Positions 35,604-44,006 of a stretch of 64,000 nucleotides of DNA are shown in pieces. This DNA comes from Vibrio cyclitrophicus. GTDB lineage: Bacteria > Pseudomonadota > Gammaproteobacteria > Enterobacterales > Vibrionaceae. Both the position numbers and the translations under genes were made by a program. The notes beneath the pieces were generated by a model that did no database searches, was not told where the DNA came from, and saw only the letters and a list, made by a program, of their open reading frames with translations. How positions within the stretch are numbered: the stretch's first letter is position 1; each line of letters opens with the position of its first letter. The stretch lies in assembly GCA_023206055.1 (NCBI GenBank), contig CP065367.1:1853637-1917636 (forward strand), read 5' to 3'.

Positions 35604-35625
35604 TTGACCCATTAATTATGGTCAA
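35604..35625. promoter_or_regulatory. Inverted repeat in the sgrR divergent promoter region
   Basis: TTGACC and GGTCAA are exact inverted copies separated by 10 bases of AT-rich sequence. It is 131 bases from the sgrR start and just upstream of the candidate RNA, so it may bind SgrR. A TATAAT at 35710-35715 could be the -10 of sgrR itself. Confidence 0.45.
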
Positions 35626-35756
35626 TTAATAGGAAGTAATAAACAGATGGGTTTTTACTAAGTTGTTCCTGTTTTTGTCTTTTATCGCTACTTTTGGGCT
35701 GATGTGTTTTATAATGGACTTAATCAGGAAGGGTTGTTTCTAAAAAGGTTCATTAT

Positions 35757-37541
35757 TTGTCTGATCTAAACATGATGCGTTACTACACAAGGCTAGATTC
35801 GTTTGAGCCTAATCTCTCACATTCAGTTACCTTAACTGAGGTGGCAGACAAGCTGTTCACCAGCTTGCGCCATGCACGAACTTTGTTAGGCAAGATGCAT
35901 CAAGCTGAATGGTTGGTGTGGGAGCCAAAAGTCGGCAGGAATCAACGTTCTAATCTGACTTTACGTTTTAGCAATCAAGAATTGAATCAACATGTTGCCA
36001 GTAAATTGATAGAGCAGGGCAAATACGAAAAAGCACTCTCAATTCTAGACAATGACCGCGCTGTATTTAGCTCTCTCCTCCAAGAAACCTCTGGCGCGAC
36101 GATGCGTGAAGGGCTGCTGCACGTGCAATTAACCTATAAACGTAAGTTTGAAGATCTATTCCCGCACCATATTCACCGCAGTAGCGAACGATTTTTGATT
36201 AGACAAGTATTCAGTTGCCTCGTTACTTGTAATGGCAAGGGCAAGTTGAAGCCTGAACTGGCGCACCATTGGGAATATGATGCTGAAAAGTTAGTTTGGA
36301 CTTTCTATTTGCGCCCAGGCCTAACCTTCCACGATGGTCAACCCGTCGACGCCAAGCAGTTAGTATCGTTGTTTTCCGCCTTAAAACCGCTACCTTTTTA
36401 TCAGACAGAGTTAGCCCATGTTGCTTCAGTTTACAGTGAACAGCCGTTAAGAATCAGCTTCCAATTGACCAAAGCAGACACTGGCTTCGCGGGCTTATTG
36501 GCTGGCGTTAAGTATTCGATTCAACCCGCAGCGCAAATGACCCGGGAGCCGTCTCCATTAAACTCGGTGTCACATGCTGTTATTGGAACCGGTCCATTTA
36601 AAGTGGTCGAAACCAACAATGAACGAATCAAGCTCGCTGCATTTGAACACTATTATGGTTGTCGCTCTTTAACCGATGAGGTGACCATCTGGCAGTTTGA
36701 AGAGTCCATGACAGGCAGTGCTCGTTTCGATGACAGCCAAATGCAGGTGTCACCTTATGAAGACTCGTCTTGTTTTCATCAACTCGGAAAAAGTGATGCG
36801 AAGTTGGTGTCGGCTGAAACTGATGGCCTTCGTAGCCGAGTCGAGGATGGGTGTTTGTTTATTCTGTTCAATCAGAACTCAGCGACAACTCCGCTTAATA
36901 ATGAGCAGCGAAAATACCTTTCAGAGCTGACCAACCCACAAGCGATTTTGTCTCAGTTGGAACATAATAAGGGATTGTTCAGTGTCTCTTTAGCTCAAAA
37001 TATACTGCCAAGTTGGCAGAAATTGTATCGAACGCCTTCGAAAGACGCGCAACTGCCGAAAAAGATGAGTATTGCAGTTTACGACTATTATGCGTTGTAT
37101 CGATGTGCGATTTGCGTATCCGACATACTTAAACGATATGGCGTGGAAGTTGAGGTCAACACCTACAGTTTTCGAGAGTTGGCGCAGTTATCTCAGAGTG
37201 GCGAGTTAAAGGAGGACTTGGTTCTGTGTAACCTCAACCTCGATGACAATGCCCCGTCTTCGCTGTTCTCGTGGATGATGAACGATCCTGTTTTGCATTC
37301 TGCTTTAGGAGAGGTGAACAGCGATTGGCTCAAGCAGCGCTTGGATAGTCATAAAGCATCCGTTGAACTGCCGAATTACTTGGCAGAGCTTGAACCCATC
37401 GCATCTACTCTGATCTCAGATTATTGGTTAGTGCCTATATTCCATCATTTACAGACCGTTCGTTTCCAAGGGATTCTGAAAAACGTGGCCATTACTAACT
37501 GGGGATGGCCAGATTTCAAGAATGTATGGTCTGCTGATTAG
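35757..37541 (+). CDS. sgrR: SgrR-family transcriptional regulator with solute-binding domain
   Basis: 594 residues from a TTG start with AAAAAGG eight bases upstream (ATG at 35772 is the alternative). The N-terminal SgrR winged helix covers about residues 1-110 (LTEVADKLFTSLRHARTLLGKM). A family-5 extracellular-solute-binding-like domain follows (LRPGLTFHDGQPVDAKQL, IGTGPFKVVE), without a signal peptide. Segments such as YYGCRSLTDEVTIW match E. coli SgrR (FFGYRALIDEVNVW). SgrR senses sugar-phosphate stress and activates sgrS. Confidence 0.88.
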   Translation: MSDLNMMRYYTRLDSFEPNLSHSVTLTEVADKLFTSLRHARTLLGKMHQAEWLVWEPKVGRNQRSNLTLRFSNQELNQHVASKLIEQGKYEKALSILDNDRAVFSSLLQETSGATMREGLLHVQLTYKRKFEDLFPHHIHRSSERFLIRQVFSCLVTCNGKGKLKPELAHHWEYDAEKLVWTFYLRPGLTFHDGQPVDAKQLVSLFSALKPLPFYQTELAHVASVYSEQPLRISFQLTKADTGFAGLLAGVKYSIQPAAQMTREPSPLNSVSHAVIGTGPFKVVETNNERIKLAAFEHYYGCRSLTDEVTIWQFEESMTGSARFDDSQMQVSPYEDSSCFHQLGKSDAKLVSAETDGLRSRVEDGCLFILFNQNSATTPLNNEQRKYLSELTNPQAILSQLEHNKGLFSVSLAQNILPSWQKLYRTPSKDAQLPKKMSIAVYDYYALYRCAICVSDILKRYGVEVEVNTYSFRELAQLSQSGELKEDLVLCNLNLDDNAPSSLFSWMMNDPVLHSALGEVNSDWLKQRLDSHKASVELPNYLAELEPIASTLISDYWLVPIFHHLQTVRFQGILKNVAITNWGWPDFKNVWSAD

Positions 37542-37720
37542 CCTTTCTTACTAATTAAGTTAACTCGTTTTCAAAGTCAGTTTCTCCAAAATCGACTTGT
37601 GCATGCTCACGTCTAGATAAACTAAAAGTTACACTCAGTGGTTTACTTTTTAGTTTTGGTATGTAAACTGATTGGTGTAGTTTATGTGTTGGTTCCATCC
37701 CAACCGATGAAGATATACCA

Positions 37721-38782
37721 ATGAAAAAATATCTATTACCGATTTTAGGAGTACTTGCCGTGGTCGCTATCGTAAGCACAGGTTCACAATCAAACGACAA
37801 TCTAGATAAGCTTCCAAAGCAGTTTGCTAACAGTGAGTTGGAATACAAATCGGGTATGTCTGATATTTTTTCAATCTTGAAAGCATACGTGACTGTCGAA
37901 AGAAACGAGCCAGTGCCGCGCGCTACATTGCCTTTGATTCCAATGACAGCTGAGCAATTGGTCGAAGAACAAGATGATGTTGCTTATCGCTTAGGTCACT
38001 CCAGTGTGATGATGAAACTGGATGGCAAGTTAGTGATGACTGACCCTGTGTTCAGTGAACGTGCATCACCCGTGCAATGGATGGGGCCAAAGCGCTTCCA
38101 TCCAACACCAATCTCAGTACAAGAGCTACCCGATATCGATGTGGTAGTGATTAGTCATGATCACTACGACCATTTAGACAAAGGTGCCGTTAAGGTGCTC
38201 GCCGACAAAGTGGGTACATTCTTGGTGCCATTAAGAGTAGGCGCACTTTTGGAAAAGTGGGGCGTGGATAAAAATAAGATCATCGAATTGAATTGGTGGG
38301 AATCGGCAACGGTCTCAGACATTGAGTTCACGTTGACGCCGACACAGCATTTTTCTGGTCGTGGCTTACTTGACCGTGACCAAACACTGTGGGGTAGCTG
38401 GGTGATTGACGCTTCAGACAAGAAAGTCTTCTTTGGCGGTGACTCCGGTTACTTCAGCGGCTTTAAAGAGATTGGTGAGCGCTATGGGCCGTTTGATTTA
38501 ACCATGGTTGAAACGGGCGCGTATAACTCTCTTTGGGCGGATATTCATATGTTCCCAGAGCAAAGTGTTCAAGCGCACATCGACCTGCAAGGTAAGGTGA
38601 TGATGCCAATCCACAACAGTACGTTTGATCTCTCTATGCACGATTGGCAAGACCCAATGGAACAAGCTCTCGCGATAAGCAAAGAGCGAGATGTGCAAAT
38701 GGTGAGCCCTGTGATGGGTGAGCGTTTGGTGATTTCAGAACCAGTACCTGTTCAAGCATGGTGGAAACTGGCATCGAATTAG
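37721..38782 (+). CDS. RomA/NAPE-PLD-like metallo-beta-lactamase-fold protein, membrane-anchored or exported
   Basis: 353 residues. An N-terminal hydrophobic segment (residues 4-20) acts as a signal or anchor. The metal motif is SHDHYDHLD (H-x-H-x-D-H), followed by TPTQHFSGRG and FGGDSGY, as in the RomA/UlaG-like and NAPE-PLD group. Such proteins are phosphodiesterases or lactonases. Substrate unknown; single gene. Confidence 0.82.
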   Translation: MKKYLLPILGVLAVVAIVSTGSQSNDNLDKLPKQFANSELEYKSGMSDIFSILKAYVTVERNEPVPRATLPLIPMTAEQLVEEQDDVAYRLGHSSVMMKLDGKLVMTDPVFSERASPVQWMGPKRFHPTPISVQELPDIDVVVISHDHYDHLDKGAVKVLADKVGTFLVPLRVGALLEKWGVDKNKIIELNWWESATVSDIEFTLTPTQHFSGRGLLDRDQTLWGSWVIDASDKKVFFGGDSGYFSGFKEIGERYGPFDLTMVETGAYNSLWADIHMFPEQSVQAHIDLQGKVMMPIHNSTFDLSMHDWQDPMEQALAISKERDVQMVSPVMGERLVISEPVPVQAWWKLASN

Positions 38783-38840
38783 AGCTTGTATCCAGATAGA
38801 CATAGCTAAACCGATAAGCTGTACAAACCCAGCTTATACA

Positions 38841-38876
38841 AAAACGCCACCAATCGTAGGATTCGGTGGCGTTTTT
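38841..38876 (+). terminator. Bidirectional terminator between the RomA-like gene and the MarR gene
   Basis: Stem AAAACGCCACC / GGTGGCGTTTT, with an inner AATC/GATT pairing around GTAG, followed by T on the + strand and preceded by A. Confidence 0.9.
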
Positions 38877-38915
38877 GCTTTTTGAAACGAGTGGCTTGTT
38901 TGAAAGGATTTCTTC

Positions 38916-39350
38916 TTATTTAGAGCAACTTTCGAGATTCTTAGCCATTTTGTTCGCGATTTTTCGAAACTGTTCTAACTCATCATCGGCCATGCCTTTG
39001 GTCATTATCTGCAGCATCTCTCGATCAATATTCGAGACCTTACCCATGATCTCTTGACCCTTATCGGTCAGAACCAGTAACTGGCTACGCTTGTCTTCCG
39101 GGTTCGGAGACTTCTTCACAAGTTCCTGATTGATCAAGGCATTAATGAGCCGAGTGACTTGTGCTTTATCACGATCTAGGAAGTGTGCGATATCGATAGC
39201 GGTACATGGAGACTTCTTAGTAATGATCTTCATGACGCGAATGTTCATAGGTGCGATCTCTGAGTCTAAGCTCTCAATCTGTTCGCCCATTTGACGTTTC
39301 AAAGAGTGCACTAAACGAAAGATAGATTCTAGCGATGTGTTATCAGACAT
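38916..39350 (-). CDS. MarR-family transcriptional regulator
   Basis: 144 residues. The winged helix is visible as CTAIDIAHFLDRDKAQVTRLINALINQELVKKSPNPEDKRSQLLVLTDKGQE (about residues 54-105), including the wing D-x-R-S. It is divergent from the DUF2798-type gene, and twin GTTGA-N5-TCAAC operators lie between them. It therefore very likely represses both genes; the ligand is unknown. Confidence 0.92.
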   Translation of the reverse strand: MSDNTSLESIFRLVHSLKRQMGEQIESLDSEIAPMNIRVMKIITKKSPCTAIDIAHFLDRDKAQVTRLINALINQELVKKSPNPEDKRSQLLVLTDKGQEIMGKVSNIDREMLQIMTKGMADDELEQFRKIANKMAKNLESCSK

Positions 39351-39370
39351 AAACGATCCTTAGAAATATA

Positions 39371-39413
39371 GTTGACATTATCAACCACTGTATTTATAGT
39401 TGACATTATCAAC
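39371..39413. promoter_or_regulatory. Twin MarR operators overlapping a strong promoter
   Basis: Two identical 15-bp palindromes GTTGACATTATCAAC at 39371-39385 and 39399-39413, 28 bp centre to centre. A near-consensus promoter facing right is embedded in them: TTGACA (39372-39377), 17 bp, TATAGT (39395-39400). Repressor on either site would cover the -35 or -10. Confidence 0.85.
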
Positions 39414-39447
39414 TTAATTGTTCGTAAATTCAAGACAGGAAATAGAT

Positions 39448-39939
39448 ATGACGATTCAAGCAACTCTAACGCCAACTCTTCCTGAGCAAAAAGGCACACC
39501 GGTTTTATACAAAATTTTGGTCATGATGAGCTTAATGCTAACGATTGGCGGTAGCTTAACGGCTGTGATGACTTACATGAATGTTGGGTTCGGTGAGGCA
39601 TTTATCGGCAACTGGCTTTCTTCGTTAGGCCTTGCTGTCGTGATTATGATGCCAATTGGCACGGTGATGATGACTTTGGTGACTAAGTTGGTCGCTAAGG
39701 TATTACCTAATTACGGCGAGAAAGCTCGCAACCTAATCGTCGGATTGATTATGGCATTCATCATGGAGTCCATCATGGCATTTGTCACAGCGGCAAATAA
39801 TATTGGATTTTCGGATACATCGGCGTTTACCAGTGGATGGTTTAATGGATTTATTGCCGCGCTTCCTGTTGGCCTTACGATCATGGTCGTGATGTCGATG
39901 ACGGTTAAACCTAAGCTAGAACGATTCATGAAGAGCTAG
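39448..39939 (+). CDS. DUF2798-type small membrane protein
   Basis: 163 residues from the ATG at 39448 with AGGAAA upstream (a TTG at 39418 is in frame but unsupported). Four membrane segments form two similar halves, each of the pattern ...GLxxAFxxxxxMAFVTxxxN... typical of DUF2798. It is the first gene under the MarR-controlled promoter. Function unknown; MarR control suggests a stress or toxic-compound response. Confidence 0.75.
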   Translation: MTIQATLTPTLPEQKGTPVLYKILVMMSLMLTIGGSLTAVMTYMNVGFGEAFIGNWLSSLGLAVVIMMPIGTVMMTLVTKLVAKVLPNYGEKARNLIVGLIMAFIMESIMAFVTAANNIGFSDTSAFTSGWFNGFIAALPVGLTIMVVMSMTVKPKLERFMKS

Positions 39940-39972
39940 CCAAAACATTTCACAGCATTGTAGGAGATCCAC

Positions 39973-40278
39973 ATGAAAGCATTTACAGGCAAACACAATA
40001 ACTACCGCATCACTATTGAAGAAGTGAGCGTTAAAGAAGACCGCGAACTTCAAACCATGCAGTTTGAAATGGAAGACAGAGAAAATATGTTCGCGATTGT
40101 TGAGAAGATCAAACAAGACAGTGGTTTAGACGAGCAATCTGCAGCGCGACTCGGGGTGAGCATTCGCTTGCTAGGCCCATTGATGATGCAAGATAGAAAG
40201 CATCCTCTGTTCGTGAATTTCATGCCTCACTTCAGAGACTTCATGCAAAACCTTAAGAAGACGTTGAAAGGGCAGTAA
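39973..40278 (+). CDS. Small cytoplasmic protein, DUF3861-like
   Basis: 101 residues, no signal or membrane segment. GKHNNYRITIEEVSVKEDRE then FEMEDRENMFAIVEKIKQDSGL then ARLGVSIRLLGPLMMQDRKHPLF resembles the DUF3861 family as I recall it. It starts 33 bases after the DUF2798 gene with AGGAG upstream and ends in a terminator, so the two genes form a MarR-controlled operon. Function unknown. Confidence 0.7.
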   Translation: MKAFTGKHNNYRITIEEVSVKEDRELQTMQFEMEDRENMFAIVEKIKQDSGLDEQSAARLGVSIRLLGPLMMQDRKHPLFVNFMPHFRDFMQNLKKTLKGQ

Positions 40279-40304
40279 AGCCTAATCATCAATCGTACAT
40301 CTAG

Positions 40305-40332
40305 AAAGCCAGTAACCAACTTACTGGCTTTT
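40305..40332 (+). terminator. Terminator of the MarR-controlled operon
   Basis: Stem AAAGCCAGTAA / TTACTGGCTTT with loop CCAAC and one further T. Confidence 0.85.
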
Positions 40333-40342
40333 CTTATATCTA

Positions 40343-40504
40343 ATACCAATCGTAGTAAATAACTGGTCAGCCTAGCTGGTTAAAACGCTCGATAACTGCG
40401 TTATAATTTTTGATTGTAGAATAACTACTCATCAAAAAATGATGCCTTGTTCTCAAACCTTTTTCCGGCGCTATTTCTGAACACTTACTTACTGTGATTG
40501 GTAT
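40343..40504. repeat. MITE-like inverted-repeat element, 162 bp
   Basis: The ends are ATACCAATC and GATTGGTAT, and the similarity extends inward (left CGTAGTAAATAA, right in reverse ACAGTAAGTAA). The body has GCGTTATAATTTTTGATTG and CAAAAAATGATGCCTTGTTC, which I associate with a dispersed intergenic repeat of Vibrio genomes. It has no coding capacity. It fills most of the gap before the hydratase gene. Confidence 0.65.
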
Positions 40505-40648
40505 AAATCAAAATAGTTTCAGTTGTTTGCGTCTAGAATATGCGAAAATTGATGGCTTAATTTTCGGCGTTGCTTCGTTGTTGAATTGTCTATTCAAGCT
40601 TCAATAAATCCGATATTATACTGGTCATAAAAATAAAGGTGGTATTAT

Positions 40649-41413
40649 ATGACAAATGTATTTAAGCAAGCAGCTGAAGAATTGCTAAGTCGCCGCGTTG
40701 CGGGAACTAAAGCACCAAGATTAGACGAACAGTACCGTCCGAACAACTTGGAAGATGCCCTGAAGATCCAATCATCAATGATCGATCTCAAGAGCGATAA
40801 AGTCGGTGGTTGGAAGTGTTTACTTCCTCTGGCTGAAGACAAGTTTGTTGTTGCACCTATCTTTTCGGGTAGCGTTCAACAAGGCGAAGTTTGCGAACTG
40901 TTTGCAGACAACGACGTAGTGCGCGTTGAGCCTGAAATTGCTTTTAGGCTTACAAAGAGCCTGCCTGCAAACCAAGAAGGTTACAGCGAAGAGCAAATCA
41001 ATGAAGCGATTGGTTCTTGCCATATGGCTCTTGAGTTGATGCAATCTCGCTTTGCTGATGACAGCGGTGCCGAGTTCTATGAAAGACTTGCTGACGGCCT
41101 AGTAAACCAAGGCTTGTTCATAGGCCCTGAGATTGATCGCGAAAAAGCGTTCACTTCTGCTGAGATCAGTATTGAAGTAACTCAAGGCGAGCAAGTTCAA
41201 ACATTCGACGGTAAGCATCCGAATACACTGCCACCAAGCCCAATTTACTGGTTGATTAACTACATGACGCGTCGTGGTGTGGATTTCCAAGCGGGTGAAG
41301 CAATTATCACAGGCTCTTACTGCGGTATCGTGGAGATGGGCTTCGATAAGCCAACGACCTTCCATTACGAAGGCATTGGTGAATATCAAGTGACGTTCCA
41401 ACAAAAAAACTAA
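40649..41413 (+). CDS. 2-keto-4-pentenoate hydratase / FAH-superfamily protein
   Basis: 254 residues with the MhpD-type layout: VGGWKCLLPLAEDKF early, VEPEIAFRLTKSLP with acidic metal ligands near residues 90-105, ALELMQSRF, and a C-terminal PPSPIYWLINYMTRRGVDFQAGEAIITGSYCG. Such enzymes hydrate or decarboxylate oxo-acids from meta-cleavage pathways. No such pathway is adjacent, so its substrate is open. The start follows AAAGGTGG. Confidence 0.82.
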   Translation: MTNVFKQAAEELLSRRVAGTKAPRLDEQYRPNNLEDALKIQSSMIDLKSDKVGGWKCLLPLAEDKFVVAPIFSGSVQQGEVCELFADNDVVRVEPEIAFRLTKSLPANQEGYSEEQINEAIGSCHMALELMQSRFADDSGAEFYERLADGLVNQGLFIGPEIDREKAFTSAEISIEVTQGEQVQTFDGKHPNTLPPSPIYWLINYMTRRGVDFQAGEAIITGSYCGIVEMGFDKPTTFHYEGIGEYQVTFQQKN

Positions 41414-41481
41414 GCAAGAAAAAAGCTAAATGAGCAGCAGCACTAAGCAGGCAAAAGCTAGCTTCTGTGTAAACGCTATTT

Positions 41482-41535
41482 GTTCTCGAAAAGCTATCGG
41501 TTCTCGAAAAGCTTTCTGTTCTCAAAAGGCTATTT
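41482..41535 (+). repeat. 18-bp tandem repeat, three units
   Basis: Units begin GTTCTCGAAAAGCT at 41482 and 41500 and GTTCTCAAAAGGCT at 41518. The third unit merges into the left arm of the following terminator, so the array may have arisen by duplication of terminator-flank sequence. Confidence 0.8.
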
Positions 41536-41557
41536 ACTGGTGAGTAAATAGCCTTTT
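41524..41557 (+). terminator. Terminator after the hydratase gene
   Basis: A 15-bp perfect stem AAAAGGCTATTTACT / AGTAAATAGCCTTTT with loop GGTG. A and T tracts on both sides make it bidirectional in form. Confidence 0.92.
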
Positions 41558-41686
41558 CTATTATGTGATGTTCAATAGTGTGCCTATCACTTTGCATTAA
41601 ATTGGGCGTTTAGACGTCTAGACGTTGACAAGCTCTAAGTGTGACATTAGTCTGCTCACCTTCCTGTTCTATTGCGTTGATGTTCC

Positions 41687-43045
41687 ATGTCTAATTCAAA
41701 AAATTCTAATGCGGTAATTGCCCCTTCGGCAGTTGCGCTTATCCCTCTGATCGTATTCCTAGCGCTGTTTATTGGCGTAGGTACGTACTTGTCACTGCAA
41801 GGCGTCGATTTTGCGTTCTATCAGCTTCCAGCTCCGATTGCGGCTTTGCCTGCTGTTATGTTGGCGTTGCTGCTAAGCAAAGATAAATTGAACCGTGCTA
41901 TCGAACAATTCTTAGGTGGAGTGGGTCACAAAGACATTATCGCAATGTGTATGATCTACCTATTGGCGGGTGCTTTTGCCGCTGTAGCTAAAGCCTCTGG
42001 TGGCGTCGACGCTACTGTAAACCTTGGCCTATCTGCTATTCCAACTAGCATGATTCTGCCGGGTATCTTCCTTATTTCTGCATTCATCGCGACAGCAATG
42101 GGCACTTCGATGGGCACCATCGCCGCGGTAGCACCTGTTGCATTGGGCATTGCAGATTCAGCAGGTATGAGCATTCCACTGACAGCAGGTGTTGTTTTGA
42201 GTGGTGCGATGTTTGGTGACAACCTGTCTATCATCTCTGATACCACCATTGCCGCGACCCGCTCGCAAGGCTGTGAGATGAGAGATAAATTTAAAGAGAA
42301 CATCCGCATTGCACTTCCAGCTGCATTGATCGCGATTGTTATCTTTGCTTTCAATAGCACAGCAACTCAAGTTCCTGAAACAGGCCCAATTGAGTGGCTG
42401 AAAGTACTACCGTACATCACCATCCTGATTCTTGCGGTATCTGGCATGAACGTATTCGTTGTGCTGACCATTGGTATCTTGCTGGCAGGTGGTGTGAGCC
42501 TAGGTTCTGTTGAGAACTACGGCTTGACGGATTACGCTCAAGATATCTATGCAGGCTTCGGCAATATGCAGGAAATCTTCCTACTATCGATGCTGATTGG
42601 TGGTTTGAGTGAGCTGATGCGTCGCCAAGGCGGACTGGCTTTCTTGACAAACTTAGTGAGCGGTTTAATTCGTGCATTTGGTTCTTCACACTCTAAGCAA
42701 GCGAATGGTCGTGCGAGTGAGCTAGGTATTGCTGGCTTGGTGTCTATGGTGAACCTATGTACTGCAAACAACACGGTAGCGATTATTGTTTCTGGTAGTG
42801 TGGCTCGCCAATTAGCTGAAGAAAATAACGTTTCTCCACGTCGCTCTGCAAGCTTACTGGATATCTTCTCTTGTGTGATTCAAGGCGTATTACCTTACGG
42901 TGCACAGGTATTGCTATTAGGTTCGGTATTTAACTTATCGCCTTTGGATATCGTGGCTAATTCTTACTACTGTTTCGCTCTTGCAATCGTGGCTGTGGTT
43001 GCTGTGTTTATCAAACACCCAGCACGTCAAACTGCAACAGCATAA
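41687..43045 (+). CDS. NhaC-family Na+/H+ antiporter
   Basis: 452 residues with about 11-12 membrane segments. The NhaC-type core includes GTSMGTIAAVAPVALGIA and SGAMFGDNLSIISDTTIAATRSQGCEM (about residues 145-205), and later NLCTANNTVAIIVSG. It exchanges Na+ or an organic ion for protons across the inner membrane; the exact ion cannot be read from sequence. Single gene with its own terminator. Confidence 0.88.
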   Translation: MSNSKNSNAVIAPSAVALIPLIVFLALFIGVGTYLSLQGVDFAFYQLPAPIAALPAVMLALLLSKDKLNRAIEQFLGGVGHKDIIAMCMIYLLAGAFAAVAKASGGVDATVNLGLSAIPTSMILPGIFLISAFIATAMGTSMGTIAAVAPVALGIADSAGMSIPLTAGVVLSGAMFGDNLSIISDTTIAATRSQGCEMRDKFKENIRIALPAALIAIVIFAFNSTATQVPETGPIEWLKVLPYITILILAVSGMNVFVVLTIGILLAGGVSLGSVENYGLTDYAQDIYAGFGNMQEIFLLSMLIGGLSELMRRQGGLAFLTNLVSGLIRAFGSSHSKQANGRASELGIAGLVSMVNLCTANNTVAIIVSGSVARQLAEENNVSPRRSASLLDIFSCVIQGVLPYGAQVLLLGSVFNLSPLDIVANSYYCFALAIVAVVAVFIKHPARQTATA

Positions 43046-43065
43046 CGAGACCTCGTTTCTATAAG

Positions 43066-43091
43066 AAGGCGCCTTAATCGGCGCCTTTTTT
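43066..43091 (+). terminator. Terminator after the NhaC gene
   Basis: Stem AAGGCGCC / GGCGCCTT with loop TTAATC and a T-run. It also lies just beyond the end of the convergent AraC gene. Confidence 0.92.
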
Positions 43092-43113
43092 GTGTCTGTT
43101 ATTACTATACAGT

Positions 43114-43920
43114 CTACAAAGGGTCACTGAAAAACTTACCCGGAGTGACCCCGAAGTTGAGTTTAAAGAGCTGATTGAACGCACTGAAACTGGAAAACCC
43201 GCAGCTTAAAGCAACGGTCGTAACGGGGTTATTATTTGCCAACAATTTCAAAGCGCTAAACAACCTAGCTTGTTGTCGATAATCGATAAATGACATTCCT
43301 AAATCACTTCTAAACATACGACTCAGTGTTCGACTGCTGACGTTGGCTCGCTCTGCCCATTCCTTTAATGATTGGTTATTCGCCGGATCTTCTAAGATCG
43401 CTTCGCAGATCGGAACTAACCGTTTATCGGAGGGGGTTGGAATATTCACTGAGGCTTGCGGTGCGACTTTCAGTTGATCCAATACCACTTGTATCAAGTT
43501 TCGATAAGGCTGACTGAAGAGAGCTTGATCTGCCTGTTCGGCATACTCAGCAAGGTGATTGATGATCTCCCTCAGCATGGCCGATATGTTGAGCACACAA
43601 CTTTCACTGGGTAAGTCGAGATCTATGTTTTGATGCAGGTAGAGGTTCTTCATCTCTGCATCGCCATACATGTAAACCTTGTGTTTTTGGTAAGCGGGAA
43701 CCCAAACCGCGCGTTGCGGTGGAATCAACCACAAGTCATTTTCTGTCTCTACCGCCATGACACCACAGCGTGCACATACTAATTGATGATAACGGTGGAA
43801 GTGCCAATCAATAACAAACCCATTTGGATACGACTTGGGAACCACGACAGCAGGTCGCTGATCAATGTCCAAGGTAATCGCGGTTGACGTTGAACCGATG
43901 GCTTTGGGTGTTTGGCTCAT
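43114..43920 (-). CDS. AraC-family regulator with cupin sensor domain
   Basis: 268 residues. The N-terminal cupin (about 20-120) has DWHFHRYHQLVCARCGVMAVETENDLWLIPPQRAVWVPAYQKHKV, and the two helix-turn-helix units fill 170-265 (SLKEWAERANVSSRTLSRMFRSDLGMSFIDYR). It is divergent from the MFS gene at 44007 with 86 bases between starts, so it probably controls that exporter. This pairing is common for AraC/MFS modules. Confidence 0.9.
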   Translation of the reverse strand: MSQTPKAIGSTSTAITLDIDQRPAVVVPKSYPNGFVIDWHFHRYHQLVCARCGVMAVETENDLWLIPPQRAVWVPAYQKHKVYMYGDAEMKNLYLHQNIDLDLPSESCVLNISAMLREIINHLAEYAEQADQALFSQPYRNLIQVVLDQLKVAPQASVNIPTPSDKRLVPICEAILEDPANNQSLKEWAERANVSSRTLSRMFRSDLGMSFIDYRQQARLFSALKLLANNNPVTTVALSCGFSSFSAFNQLFKLNFGVTPGKFFSDPL

Positions 43921-44006
43921 TTTAGTAAAAGATTGTCTTATTGTGGGCTATGAGACAAATCATAGCCAGTTAAACTTCTGATGTCACCGACTAATAAGGT
44001 TCTATC

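Larger units (their letters stand above)
35364..35612 (-). ncRNA. Candidate SgrS-like dual-function RNA divergent from sgrR
   Basis: Proposed transcript of about 245 nt on the - strand. A possible -10 (CATAAT) lies in the 35612-35617 area next to an inverted repeat TTGACC/GGTCAA (35604-35625). The 5' part has a hairpin GGAACTTTGAGTTCC, the middle a 32-codon ORF, and the 3' end a strong stem. That stem is GCGAGTTGAG / CTCAACTCGC plus ACCTAA / TTAGGT, with a C-rich loop (CTCCTACCCCC) and then TTTT. The order of peptide then pairing region then stem, and the place beside sgrR, match enteric SgrS. The promoter and 3' end are inferred, and the T-run is short. Confidence 0.5.
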
